Program-made: the position numbers and the translations under genes
In this document: one piece after another, positions 1 to 5,573 of the stretch
How positions within the stretch are numbered: the stretch's first letter is position 1
Layout of the letters: the number at the start of each line of letters is the position of its first letter
Assembly: GCA_964391765.1 (NCBI GenBank)
Contig: CAYMNG010000104.1
Coordinates: 1-8,413 of the forward strand
Source: UBA10649 sp964391765
Lineage (GTDB): Bacteria; Actinomycetota; Actinomycetes; S36-B12
Length of the DNA stretch: 8,413 nucleotides
Direction of reading: 5' to 3'
The notes under the pieces: generated by a model
Database searches by the model: none
The model's input: the letters and a program-made list of their open reading frames with translations, nothing else
What the model was told of the DNA's origin: nothing

Positions 1-485
1 TCCAGGGGACGATCAAGTCGGCCGTAGCGTTCGGCGGACTGCTCAGCCGCGGCGTCGGCGACACGATCCGGGTCTCCTTGTCCGCGCCGCCGGTGGAGGA
101 GGTCAAGGTGGGCATCGCCATCCTCGAGTCGCTGAACCTGCGTCAGCGCGGTCTGGAGATCGTCTCGTGCCCGTCGTGCGGGCGGGCGCAGGTCGACGTC
201 TACACCCTCGCCGAGCAGGTGACCGCGGGGCTGGCCGGCCTGACGGTGCCCTTGCGCGTGGCGGTGATGGGGTGCGTCGTCAACGGCCCCGGCGCGGCGC
301 GCGTAGCCGATCTCGGCGTGGCGTCCGGCAGCGGCAAGGGCCAGATCGTCGGCCAGGGCGAGGTCATCAAGACGGTGCCGGAGAGCCAGATCGTCGAGAC
401 GCTCATCGAGGAGGCGTTGAAGATCGCCGCGGAGTTGGGCGCCGATGTCGGTACGGTGGGCGCACCGACGGTGACGACGAGCTGA
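1..485 (+). CDS. ispG: IspG (GcpE), 4-hydroxy-3-methylbut-2-en-1-yl diphosphate synthase, C-terminal part
   Basis: IspG is the cytosolic [4Fe-4S] enzyme of the MEP isoprenoid pathway that reductively converts MEcPP to HMBPP. Only the C-terminal ~160 residues are here; the 5' end lies before the window, and the first full codon starts at base 3. The C-terminal cluster-binding domain is plain: the Cys pair SCPSCGR (codons at 168-170 and 177-179) and the third Cys in VMGCVVNGPG (273-275). These match the three cysteine ligands known from E. coli and Thermus IspG. The family motif continues as GPGE, where that Glu is the fourth cluster ligand; here it reads GPGA (Ala codon at 294-296). The rest (LGVASGSGKGQI, GEVIKTVPESQIVETLIEEA) is very like the mycobacterial protein, so identity is secure. 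It ends with TGA 11 bp before the acetyltransferase gene, probably in one operon with it. Confidence 0.96.
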   Translation, partial: QGTIKSAVAFGGLLSRGVGDTIRVSLSAPPVEEVKVGIAILESLNLRQRGLEIVSCPSCGRAQVDVYTLAEQVTAGLAGLTVPLRVAVMGCVVNGPGAARVADLGVASGSGKGQIVGQGEVIKTVPESQIVETLIEEALKIAAELGADVGTVGAPTVTTS

Positions 486-496
486 TCGGGAGGGCC

Positions 497-1348
497 ATGA
501 GCATCGCCCCGACGGTGGGCGTCGTCCGGTCGACGACCGGGCGCGACCTGGGCGACGTCGAGCAGTTGCTGGCGGCCGACCCGATCGCGCACTGCTTCGT
601 CTCCTCGCGGGTGCGTGCCGGCGGCGTCGACCCCTGGCGCATCGGCGGGGACCTGCTGGGCTACGACGAGGGCGGGCGGCTCAGGTCGTTGGTCTACCTG
701 GGGGCGAACCTGATCCCGGTCGCCACGTCGCCGACGAGCCGCGTGGCGTTCGCGACGCGCCTGGCGGCGATGCCGCGACGGTGCTCGTCGCTCGTCGGCC
801 CGGCCGAGGAGGTCCTCGACCTGTGGCGGCTGCTCGAGCCGAGTTGGGGACCGGCGCGCGAGATCCGGTCCGACCAGCGGCTCCTGGTGATCGACCACGC
901 CCCCGTCGTCGCACCCGATCCGCTCGTCCGCCGGGCCACCGCGGCGGACCTCGACCTGCTCGTGCCGGCCTGCGTCGCGATGTTCACGGCGGAGGTCGGG
1001 GTGTCACCGCTGGCCGACGGCATGGGCGCGGCGTACCGCGCGCGGGTCGGCGAACTCGTCCGCGAGGGCCGGTCGTTCGTCCGCATCGAGGACGGGGTCG
1101 TGGTGTTCAAGGCCGAGATCGGGGCGGCGACCCCGCAGGCCTGCCAGGTGCAGGGGGTGTGGGTCGATCCGAGTCGGCGCGGGCGAGGGTTGTCGGAGAC
1201 CGGGATGGCCGCGGTCGTGGACGTCGCGCGCCGACAGGTCTCGCCCACGGTGTCGCTGTACGTCAACTCGTACAACGTCGCGGCCCGGCGGTCCTACCGG
1301 TCGGTGGGGTTCCGCGCGCACTCGACCTTCGCGACGGTCCTGCTGTAG
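497..1348 (+). CDS. DUF4081-GNAT family N-acetyltransferase
   Basis: A predicted 283-residue cytosolic acetyltransferase whose substrate is unknown. The ATG at 497 is preceded by a good Shine-Dalgarno (GGGAGG, about 5 bases upstream), which decides the start even though the frame is open further upstream inside ispG. Residues ~15-125 resemble the DUF4081 domain that sits N-terminal to GNAT domains in actinobacteria. Residues ~145-283 are the GNAT fold: the acetyl-CoA pyrophosphate-binding motif is visible as QGVWVDPSRRGRGL (residues 219-232), followed by the helix SETGMAAVVDVARR and the late-domain pattern LYVNSYNVAARRSYRSVGF, typical of GNAT motif B (N...A...Y...GF). The same gene type (Rv2867c in M. 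tuberculosis) lies next to gcpE, so adjacency to ispG is conserved. Whether it acetylates a protein or a small molecule cannot be told. Confidence 0.9.
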   Translation: MSIAPTVGVVRSTTGRDLGDVEQLLAADPIAHCFVSSRVRAGGVDPWRIGGDLLGYDEGGRLRSLVYLGANLIPVATSPTSRVAFATRLAAMPRRCSSLVGPAEEVLDLWRLLEPSWGPAREIRSDQRLLVIDHAPVVAPDPLVRRATAADLDLLVPACVAMFTAEVGVSPLADGMGAAYRARVGELVREGRSFVRIEDGVVVFKAEIGAATPQACQVQGVWVDPSRRGRGLSETGMAAVVDVARRQVSPTVSLYVNSYNVAARRSYRSVGFRAHSTFATVLL

Positions 1349-1397
1349 GCGACTGGTTCGGTGGCGAATCGCCGGGCCGGCGCCGATGCGACCGGAG

Positions 1398-1422
1398 TCG
1401 GTCTGGGCCTCGGCCGGACCGA
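1398..1422 (+). terminator. Hairpin between acetyltransferase gene and proS (possible terminator or operator)
   Basis: An inverted repeat TCGGTC (1398-1403) with GACCGA (1417-1422) forms a 6-bp outer stem, then a small internal mismatch, a GGC/GCC inner stem and a CTCG loop. No U-tract follows, so it is not a textbook intrinsic terminator. It lies 50 bp after the acetyltransferase stop and overlaps the expected -35 region of the proS promoter, so it could end the ispG transcript, act as an operator, or be chance in GC-rich DNA. Confidence 0.3.
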
Positions 1423-1433
1423 AATGCACCCGT

Positions 1434-1439
1434 TAGGGT
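1434..1439 (+). promoter_or_regulatory. Candidate -10 element of proS, leaderless arrangement
   Basis: TAGGGT at 1434-1439 fits the actinobacterial TANNNT -10 consensus, with 7 bases between it and the GTG start codon at 1447. That spacing places the transcription start at or next to the start codon, the usual layout of leaderless mRNAs, which are common in actinobacteria. No convincing Shine-Dalgarno lies before the GTG (only part of AGGG, shared with the -10), which agrees with leaderless initiation. No clear -35 is seen. Confidence 0.45.
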
Positions 1440-1446
1440 TGCGGCC

Positions 1447-3222
1447 GTGACCGTGCGCCTGTCGACCCTGTTCCTGCGGACACTGCGCGAGGACCCGGCC
1501 GACGCCGAGGTGGCCAGCCACCGTCTCCTCGTCCGGGCCGGGTACGTGCGGCGCGTCGCGCCGGGGGTGTTCACCTGGCTGCCGCTGGGTTACCGCGTCC
1601 TGCGCAACGTCGAGCGGATCGTGCGCGCGGAGATGGACCGCGCCGGCTTCCAGGAGGTGCACTTCCCGGCGCTGCTGCCGCGCGAGCCCTACGAGTCGAC
1701 GAACCGGTGGACGGAGTACGGCCCGACGCTGTTCCGGCTGCAGGACCGCAAGGGCGCCGACTACCTGCTGGGCCCCACGCACGAGGAGATGTTCACCCTG
1801 CTGGTCAAGGGCGAGTACTCCTCGTACAAGGACCTGCCGGTCTCGCTGTACCAGATCCAGGTCAAGTACCGCGACGAGGCCCGCCCGCGAGCGGGCATCC
1901 TGCGTGGCCGGGAGTTCGTCATGAAGGACTCGTACTCCTTCGACGTCGACGACGCCGGGTTGGCGGCGTCCTACCAGGCGCACCGGGACGCCTACGTCGC
2001 GACGTTCGAGCGGCTCGGACTGCGGTTCGTGATCGTCTCGGCGACGTCGGGGGCGATGGGCGGCTCGGCGAGCGAGGAGTTCCTCGCGCCCACCGACGCC
2101 GGCGAGGACTCCTTCGTCCGGTGTCCGGCGTGCGGGTTCGCGGCGAACGTCGAGGCGATGGCGACGGTCGTGCCGCCGGCGGTGGCCTCGGCGGACCCGC
2201 CCGCGCCGGCCGCGCACGTCGAGTCCACCGCGGACACGCCGACGATCGACACGCTGGTCGACCTGTCGAACGCCCGCGCCGACCTCGCCCGCGCGGACCG
2301 GGCATGGACGGCCGGCGACACGCTGAAGAACATCGTCGTCGCGGTGACGGCGCCGGACGGGACGACCACGGCCCTGGCGATCGGCCTTCCGGGCGATCGC
2401 GAGATCGACCTCAAGCGGCTCGAGGCCGCGCTCGCGCCGTCGACCGCGCGCCCGTTCGAGGAGGCGGACTTCGCGCGGCATCCGGCGCTGGTGAAGGGAT
2501 ACATCGGCCCCGGCTCGCTCGGTACCGGATCGGTATCGGGGATCCGGTACCTCGTCGACCCCCGGATCGTCGCGGGCACGCGTTGGGTCACGGGGGCCGA
2601 TCGGGCCGGCCACCACGTGTACGACCTCGTCGCCGGTCGGGACTTCACCGCCGACGGCGTGATCGACGTCGCCGACGTCCGGGCCGGGGATCCGTGCCCC
2701 CGGTGCGGCGACGGACTGGAGCTGGCCCGCGGCATCGAGATCGGTCACATCTTCCAGCTCGGCCGCAAGTACGCCGAGGCGCTCGGCCTTCGCGTCCTGG
2801 ACGAGAACGGCGAACTGGTCACCGTCACGATGGGTTCTTACGGCATCGGAGTCTCGCGCGCGGTCGCCGCGATCGCCGAGCAGTGCCACGACGACAAGGG
2901 GTTGGTCTGGCCGCGCGAGGTGGCGCCCGCGGACGTGCACCTCATCGCGACGGGCAAGTCCGACGAACCCTTCGCCGTCGCCGAGCGGATCGCGGCCGAC
3001 CTGACCGCCGCCGGGGTGCGGGTGCTGTTCGACGATCGACGCGGGGTGTCACCCGGGGTGAAGTTCAACGACTCCGAGCTGCTCGGGGTACCGACCATCG
3101 TCGTGGTGGGCAAGCGGTTGGCGGACGGGATGATCGAGATCAAGGACCGGCGTACGGGTGATCGGGAGGACGTCGCCGTGGACGACGCGGTCGACCGGTT
3201 GCGCGAGGTGGTCGGCGCCTGA
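1447..3222 (+). CDS. proS: Prolyl-tRNA synthetase, bacterial type with editing insert (ProS)
   Basis: A 591-residue class II aminoacyl-tRNA synthetase that charges tRNA-Pro with proline in the cytosol. The GTG at 1447 gives MTVRLSTLFLRTLRED, matching the start of mycobacterial ProS; a GTG at 1453 is an alternative. The catalytic core shows GPTHEE (residues 109-114), motif 2 around R142-D-E and R153-E156 (YRDEARPRAGILRGRE), and motif 3 GSYGIGVSR (463-471). Between them, residues ~230-415 form the insertion domain that hydrolyses Ala-tRNA-Pro, with the GPGSLG motif, Lys294 and His389/390 in positions that appear to match the editing Lys and His of E. coli ProRS. The C-terminal ~100 residues are the anticodon-binding domain (DDRRGVSPGVKFNDSELLG). 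Two Cys pairs, C226/C229 and C417/C420, flank the insert and may bind zinc. Length is normal for the family. The HAD gene begins one base after its stop. Confidence 0.97.
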   Translation: MTVRLSTLFLRTLREDPADAEVASHRLLVRAGYVRRVAPGVFTWLPLGYRVLRNVERIVRAEMDRAGFQEVHFPALLPREPYESTNRWTEYGPTLFRLQDRKGADYLLGPTHEEMFTLLVKGEYSSYKDLPVSLYQIQVKYRDEARPRAGILRGREFVMKDSYSFDVDDAGLAASYQAHRDAYVATFERLGLRFVIVSATSGAMGGSASEEFLAPTDAGEDSFVRCPACGFAANVEAMATVVPPAVASADPPAPAAHVESTADTPTIDTLVDLSNARADLARADRAWTAGDTLKNIVVAVTAPDGTTTALAIGLPGDREIDLKRLEAALAPSTARPFEEADFARHPALVKGYIGPGSLGTGSVSGIRYLVDPRIVAGTRWVTGADRAGHHVYDLVAGRDFTADGVIDVADVRAGDPCPRCGDGLELARGIEIGHIFQLGRKYAEALGLRVLDENGELVTVTMGSYGIGVSRAVAAIAEQCHDDKGLVWPREVAPADVHLIATGKSDEPFAVAERIAADLTAAGVRVLFDDRRGVSPGVKFNDSELLGVPTIVVVGKRLADGMIEIKDRRTGDREDVAVDDAVDRLREVVGA

Positions 3223-3223
3223 C

Positions 3224-3943
3224 ATGGGGGTCCGGGCCGTCGTGTTCGACTGGGGTGGCACGTTGACGCCCTGGCACGACATCGACCTGTACGCCCAGTG
3301 GTACGCGTACGCGGTCGAGTACGACCCGGCGAACGCCGCGACGTTGGCGCAGCGACTGCGCGCCAACGAGAGTGCCCGATGGACCCGGCAGCGTGACTCG
3401 GCCGGCGCCCTCGCCGCGGGCGCCTTGGACCAGCTGTTCCTCGACGAGGGGATCGACGTCAACGGCGCACGGCATCTGAGTGCGCTGGGCGCCTACCTGG
3501 ACTTCTGGGCACCGCACACGAAGGCGGCGCCCGATGCGCGGGGGACGCTGAAGGCGTTGCGGGCCGCGGGCTTTCGCGTAGGCGTCCTGAGCAACACGAT
3601 GTGGCCGCGGGTCCATCACGAGGAGGTCTTCGCCCGCGACGACCTCGACGACCTCATCGACGCCGCCGTGTACACCAGCGAGTTGTCCGTCGCCAAGCCG
3701 CACGCGGACGCCTTCGCACTCGTGCTCGACCGACTCGGGGTTTCCGCGGCCGAGGCGGTGTTCGTCGGCGACCGGTTGTGGGACGACATCGTCGGCGCTC
3801 AGCAGGTGGGTATGCGCGCGATCTGGATCCCGCACTCGGCCGCGTCGGCGCAGTACGTGCCGGTGAACCTCGGTGAGGTCGCGCCCGACGCCGTGGCTCA
3901 CCGACTGCTCGAGATCGTCGGCCTCGTCACGGAGTGGGCGTAG
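3224..3943 (+). CDS. HAD-superfamily hydrolase (HAD-IA-like)
   Basis: A 239-residue haloacid-dehalogenase superfamily protein of unknown substrate, probably cytosolic. All four HAD motifs can be placed: motif I FDWGGTL with nucleophile Asp9; motif II VLSNT with Ser123; motif III Lys158 in VAKPHADAF; motif IV GDRLWDD with Asp183 and Asp187/188. Residues ~15-95 form the alpha-helical cap expected of subclass IA proteins. Motif I is DWGGT, so the usual second Asp (DxD, the general acid/base of phosphatases) is Gly; such DxG variants also occur in phosphonatases and in many uncharacterised actinobacterial HADs, so phosphatase activity should not be assumed. The ATG lies one base after the proS stop, with only GAGG 15 bases upstream, so translation is probably coupled to proS. 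No functional link to proline charging is evident. Confidence 0.85.
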   Translation: MGVRAVVFDWGGTLTPWHDIDLYAQWYAYAVEYDPANAATLAQRLRANESARWTRQRDSAGALAAGALDQLFLDEGIDVNGARHLSALGAYLDFWAPHTKAAPDARGTLKALRAAGFRVGVLSNTMWPRVHHEEVFARDDLDDLIDAAVYTSELSVAKPHADAFALVLDRLGVSAAEAVFVGDRLWDDIVGAQQVGMRAIWIPHSAASAQYVPVNLGEVAPDAVAHRLLEIVGLVTEWA

Positions 3944-3981
3944 GCCGTCGCCGTCCTCAGGTGGGGAACGCCTGCGACGGC
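3944..3981. terminator. Inverted repeat between convergent HAD and DUF4439 genes
   Basis: GCCGTCGC (3944-3951) is perfectly complementary to GCGACGGC (3974-3981), with 22 bases between. The inner bases can extend pairing (CGT with ACG, CC with GG) around small bulges. It begins directly after the HAD stop codon and runs across the stop of the opposing DUF4439 gene, so it could act as a terminator in both directions. No T-run accompanies it, and the loop is long, so the assignment is weak. Confidence 0.35.
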
Positions 3982-4358
3982 GCGCCCCAAGTGACCGCCC
4001 GCGTCGCGTACTCGGCCGCGGTCCGGGCCGCCCAGCGCCGCAGCGGACCGCTCGTGGCCGCGGCGGCGTCGGCGTAGACGGCGACGAGGGCGTTGTCCAC
4101 GGCGGCCAGTGCCGCCCGCGCGCCGCCGGGTCGACGTACCCCGGCCGGCAGTACGTACGCCGCCGCCGCGGTCGGCACGGGGGAGCCGGCGGCCGCGAGC
4201 ACCGCGGCGGCCTTCGACCGGTGCGCGCGGTGGGCGTCCAGGCCGGTCAGCGCCTGCCGCCGGGCGCCGGCCGGGACGTGCGCGCCGGCGACCTCGTAGG
4301 CGTAGATCGCCGCGTCCTCGCCGCGGACGACGGCGGCCAGTGCCTCCTGTTCGGTCAT
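3957..4358 (-). CDS. DUF4439 ferritin-like protein (Rv2844-type)
   Basis: A 133-residue alanine-rich, all-helical protein without signal peptide. It resembles the DUF4439 family, a predicted ferritin-like fold of unknown function, found between proS and rimP in mycobacteria (Rv2844). Helix 1 holds Glu14 with Tyr21-Glu22 one to two turns later (GEDAAIYAYE); helix 2 carries D41-A-H43-R-A-H46-R47. Helices 3 and 4 (ARAALAAVDNALVAVYADAA; RRWAARTAAEYATRAVTW) lack an obvious E..H metal motif, so it may not hold a complete di-iron site. Its ATG overlaps the stop of the upstream lipoprotein gene in an ATGA, giving translational coupling and implying the two products work together. It converges on the HAD gene 13 bp away. 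Function is not known. Confidence 0.8.
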   Translation of the reverse strand: MTEQEALAAVVRGEDAAIYAYEVAGAHVPAGARRQALTGLDAHRAHRSKAAAVLAAAGSPVPTAAAAYVLPAGVRRPGGARAALAAVDNALVAVYADAAAATSGPLRRWAARTAAEYATRAVTWGAPSQAFPT

Positions 4359-4855
4359 CGGGTCCGGGCGCCGGTCAGTTCGGGCACGTGGCTCGCCTCG
4401 GACGCCGCGACGAGCGCGAGCAACGAGGCGAGGTCCGGATCGCGGGCGTCGACGCAGGCCGCGATCCGGGCCCGCGCGGCGGCGCGTTCGGCGTCGGCGA
4501 GGTCGGCCAGCGCCCGGTCCAGGTTCGTCGGCACGGTCGAGGGCGTGGCTGCATCGGCGTCCGCGCCGCCGAGGGCGTCGCGATGCGCGGCGTGGTGGTC
4601 GCGGATCGCCGTGAGCACCGCGGCAGCACCCGGGAAGGCGGCGATGACCGCGTCGTAGCGCGCGACCAGTGCCGCCTCGTCCGCAGCCTGGACCGCCGGG
4701 TCGGTGTCGGCGTCGGACCCGGCGGCGGGCGCGGTGTCGGGCGCGGTGCTCGTCGAGGTCGGTGTCGACGGATCGACCGATGACCGTGAACAGGCCGCCA
4801 CCGCGACGGCCGGGAGCGCCAGGCCGAGCGCGACGAGGCCGGTTCGGCGGGTCAC
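4355..4855 (-). CDS. Putative lipoprotein, ferritin-like (Rv2843-type)
   Basis: A 166-residue predicted lipoprotein. From the GTG at 4855 it begins MTRRTGLVALGLALPAVAVAAC: a short basic n-region, a hydrophobic core, and the lipobox VAAC with Cys22 as the lipidated residue. The Arg pair is a partial Tat-like pattern. A Ser/Thr/Pro/Asp-rich linker (residues ~23-55) follows, then a helical domain: E60-x6-Y67-D68, D86-x-H88-x-x-H91-R92, a third helix with Glu (LADLADAERAAARARI), and a fourth ending EASH. These are the places where ferritin-like di-iron proteins keep their ligands. The same E-Y and D-x-H-x-x-H-R patterns occur in the next gene, with an ATGA overlap. An in-frame GTG at 4876 (7 residues longer) is an alternative start and sits better with the candidate promoter; neither start has a clear ribosome-binding site. 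Biological role unknown. Confidence 0.72.
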   Translation of the reverse strand: MTRRTGLVALGLALPAVAVAACSRSSVDPSTPTSTSTAPDTAPAAGSDADTDPAVQAADEAALVARYDAVIAAFPGAAAVLTAIRDHHAAHRDALGGADADAATPSTVPTNLDRALADLADAERAAARARIAACVDARDPDLASLLALVAASEASHVPELTGARTR

Positions 4856-4882
4856 GACGACAGGACGCGGCGGCACGGGCCA

Positions 4883-4912
4883 ACCATGCCACGGCGGATC
4901 GACGGGTGTCGG
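4883..4912 (-). promoter_or_regulatory. Candidate promoter of the lipoprotein-DUF4439 pair
   Basis: Reading the minus strand, CCGACA (4912-4907) lies 18 bases before CATGGT (4888-4883). These match TTGACA in 4 of 6 positions and the TANNNT -10 imperfectly (first T is C). The -10 is 6 bases from an in-frame GTG at 4876, which would again allow leaderless translation. It points away from the rimP promoter on the other strand. Weak, sequence-only prediction. Confidence 0.3.
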
Positions 4913-4924
4913 CCGCGCGCGGAT

Positions 4925-4953
4925 GTGCCAGGCGCGAAGTGACTGGGTACAGT
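4925..4953 (+). promoter_or_regulatory. Candidate promoter of the rimP-nusA-ylxR-infB operon
   Basis: GTGCCA (4925-4930, 4 of 6 with TTGACA), a 17-base spacer, and TACAGT (4948-4953, fits TANNNT). Transcription would start near 4960, giving a leader of roughly 95 bases before rimP that contains the whole repeat array. It is the best sigma-A-like match in the 200-bp gap between the divergent genes. Confidence 0.5.
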
Positions 4954-4980
4954 GCAGGGACCGCGGCCAGCGGGCGAGCA

Positions 4981-5040
4981 CGACACCGCACGACACCGCA
5001 CGACCACGACCGCACGACCACAACCGCACGACCACAACCG
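4981..5040 (+). repeat. Short direct-repeat, T-free C/A-rich leader of rimP
   Basis: Two perfect 10-base units CGACACCGCA (4981-4990, 4991-5000) are followed by 14-base units CGACCACGACCGCA (5001-5014), CGACCACAACCGCA (5015-5028) and a partial third (5029-5040). Composition is 30 C, 19 A, 11 G and 0 T, so the RNA should be largely unstructured. It ends four bases before the Shine-Dalgarno AGGAGG (5045-5050). Tandem units suggest copy-number variation; the C-rich, G-poor RNA resembles Rho-loading sequences or a standby site for ribosomes. The function is inferred, the repeat is directly visible. Confidence 0.75.
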
Positions 5041-5055
5041 GATCAGGAGGCGGCG

Positions 5056-5571
5056 ATGTCGGTCCCCGCAGAGCAGATCGCCGCGGCGCTCGCCGCCCCG
5101 TTGGCCGCCCTGGGCGTGGACGTCGAGTCCGTGGATGTCGACCGGGCCGGGCGTCGGCACGTCGTTCGCATAGTCGTCGACCGCGACGGCGGCGTCGACC
5201 TCGACACGGTCGCCGAGGTCAGTCGCGCGGCGTCGGCGGTCCTGGACGCCGAGCCGGTCGACGCGGTGCTGCCGGGTCCGTTCGTCCTGGAGGTCAGTTC
5301 GCCGGGGGTCGACCGACCGCTCACCCTCCCGCGGCACTGGCGGCGGGCACGGGGCCGGCTGGTGACCGTCGAGTTGACGGACGGGTCGAGCCGCACCGGA
5401 CGCATCGTCGGTTCGGACGAGGACGGCGCGCGGATCGACGTCGACTCCGGGGAGCGCGCGATCGCGTTCGCCGATGTGCGCCGGGCCGTGGTGCAGGTGG
5501 AGTTCGCCCGGCCTGACGCCGACGCCGACGCCGACTCTGATGCCGAGTCCGACGCCGACCAGGAGGCATAG
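5056..5571 (+). CDS. rimP: Ribosome maturation factor RimP
   Basis: A 171-residue cytosolic protein that binds the free 30S subunit and helps its late assembly. The ATG at 5056 is fixed by AGGAGG five bases upstream. Residues 1-~75 form the RimP N-terminal domain; the family signature FVLEVSSPGVDRPL is at 76-89; the C-terminal SH3-like barrel (RARGRLVTVELTDGSSRTGRIVG to FADVRRAVVQVEF) ends near residue 150. It then carries an 18-residue acidic tail (from Asp154) made of Asp-Ala/Ser repeats encoded by near-repeated GACGCC hexamers. Such tails vary between species and are probably not part of the fold. It is the first gene of the nusA-infB operon; the nusA start lies two bases after its stop, and the end of the acidic tail also encodes the AGGAGG (5561-5566) that serves nusA. 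Confidence 0.95.
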   Translation: MSVPAEQIAAALAAPLAALGVDVESVDVDRAGRRHVVRIVVDRDGGVDLDTVAEVSRAASAVLDAEPVDAVLPGPFVLEVSSPGVDRPLTLPRHWRRARGRLVTVELTDGSSRTGRIVGSDEDGARIDVDSGERAIAFADVRRAVVQVEFARPDADADADSDAESDADQEA

Positions 5572-5573
5572 CC

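Noticed and set aside
167..496. Upstream extension of the acetyltransferase frame into ispG
   Set aside because: The extra residues are Arg-rich shadow sequence of ispG, and a good Shine-Dalgarno marks ATG 497.
1361..1376. Small palindrome GGCGAATCGCC after the acetyltransferase gene
   Set aside because: The stem is only four pairs with a three-base loop, not distinguishable from chance in such GC-rich sequence.
781..1446. Upstream extension of the proS frame through the acetyltransferase gene
   Set aside because: The translation is Arg/Gly low-complexity shadow; homology of ProS begins at GTG 1447.
1294..2940. A 548-codon open frame on the minus strand opposite proS
   Set aside because: It mirrors the proS codons; the protein is Arg/Val/Asp-rich low complexity with no domain, as expected of antisense frames in GC-rich genes.
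4981..5040. Possible CRISPR array
   Set aside because: Units are 10 and 14 bases with no unique spacers and no cas genes nearby.
4856..5055. A tRNA or small RNA before rimP, as metY in E. coli
   Set aside because: No cloverleaf, no T-loop consensus and no CCA end could be found in the 200-bp gap.
3873..5516. Long plus-strand open frames over the lipoprotein/DUF4439 pair and rimP
   Set aside because: Arg-rich, repeat-like translations without motifs; the minus-strand genes and rimP in their own frames explain the sequence better.
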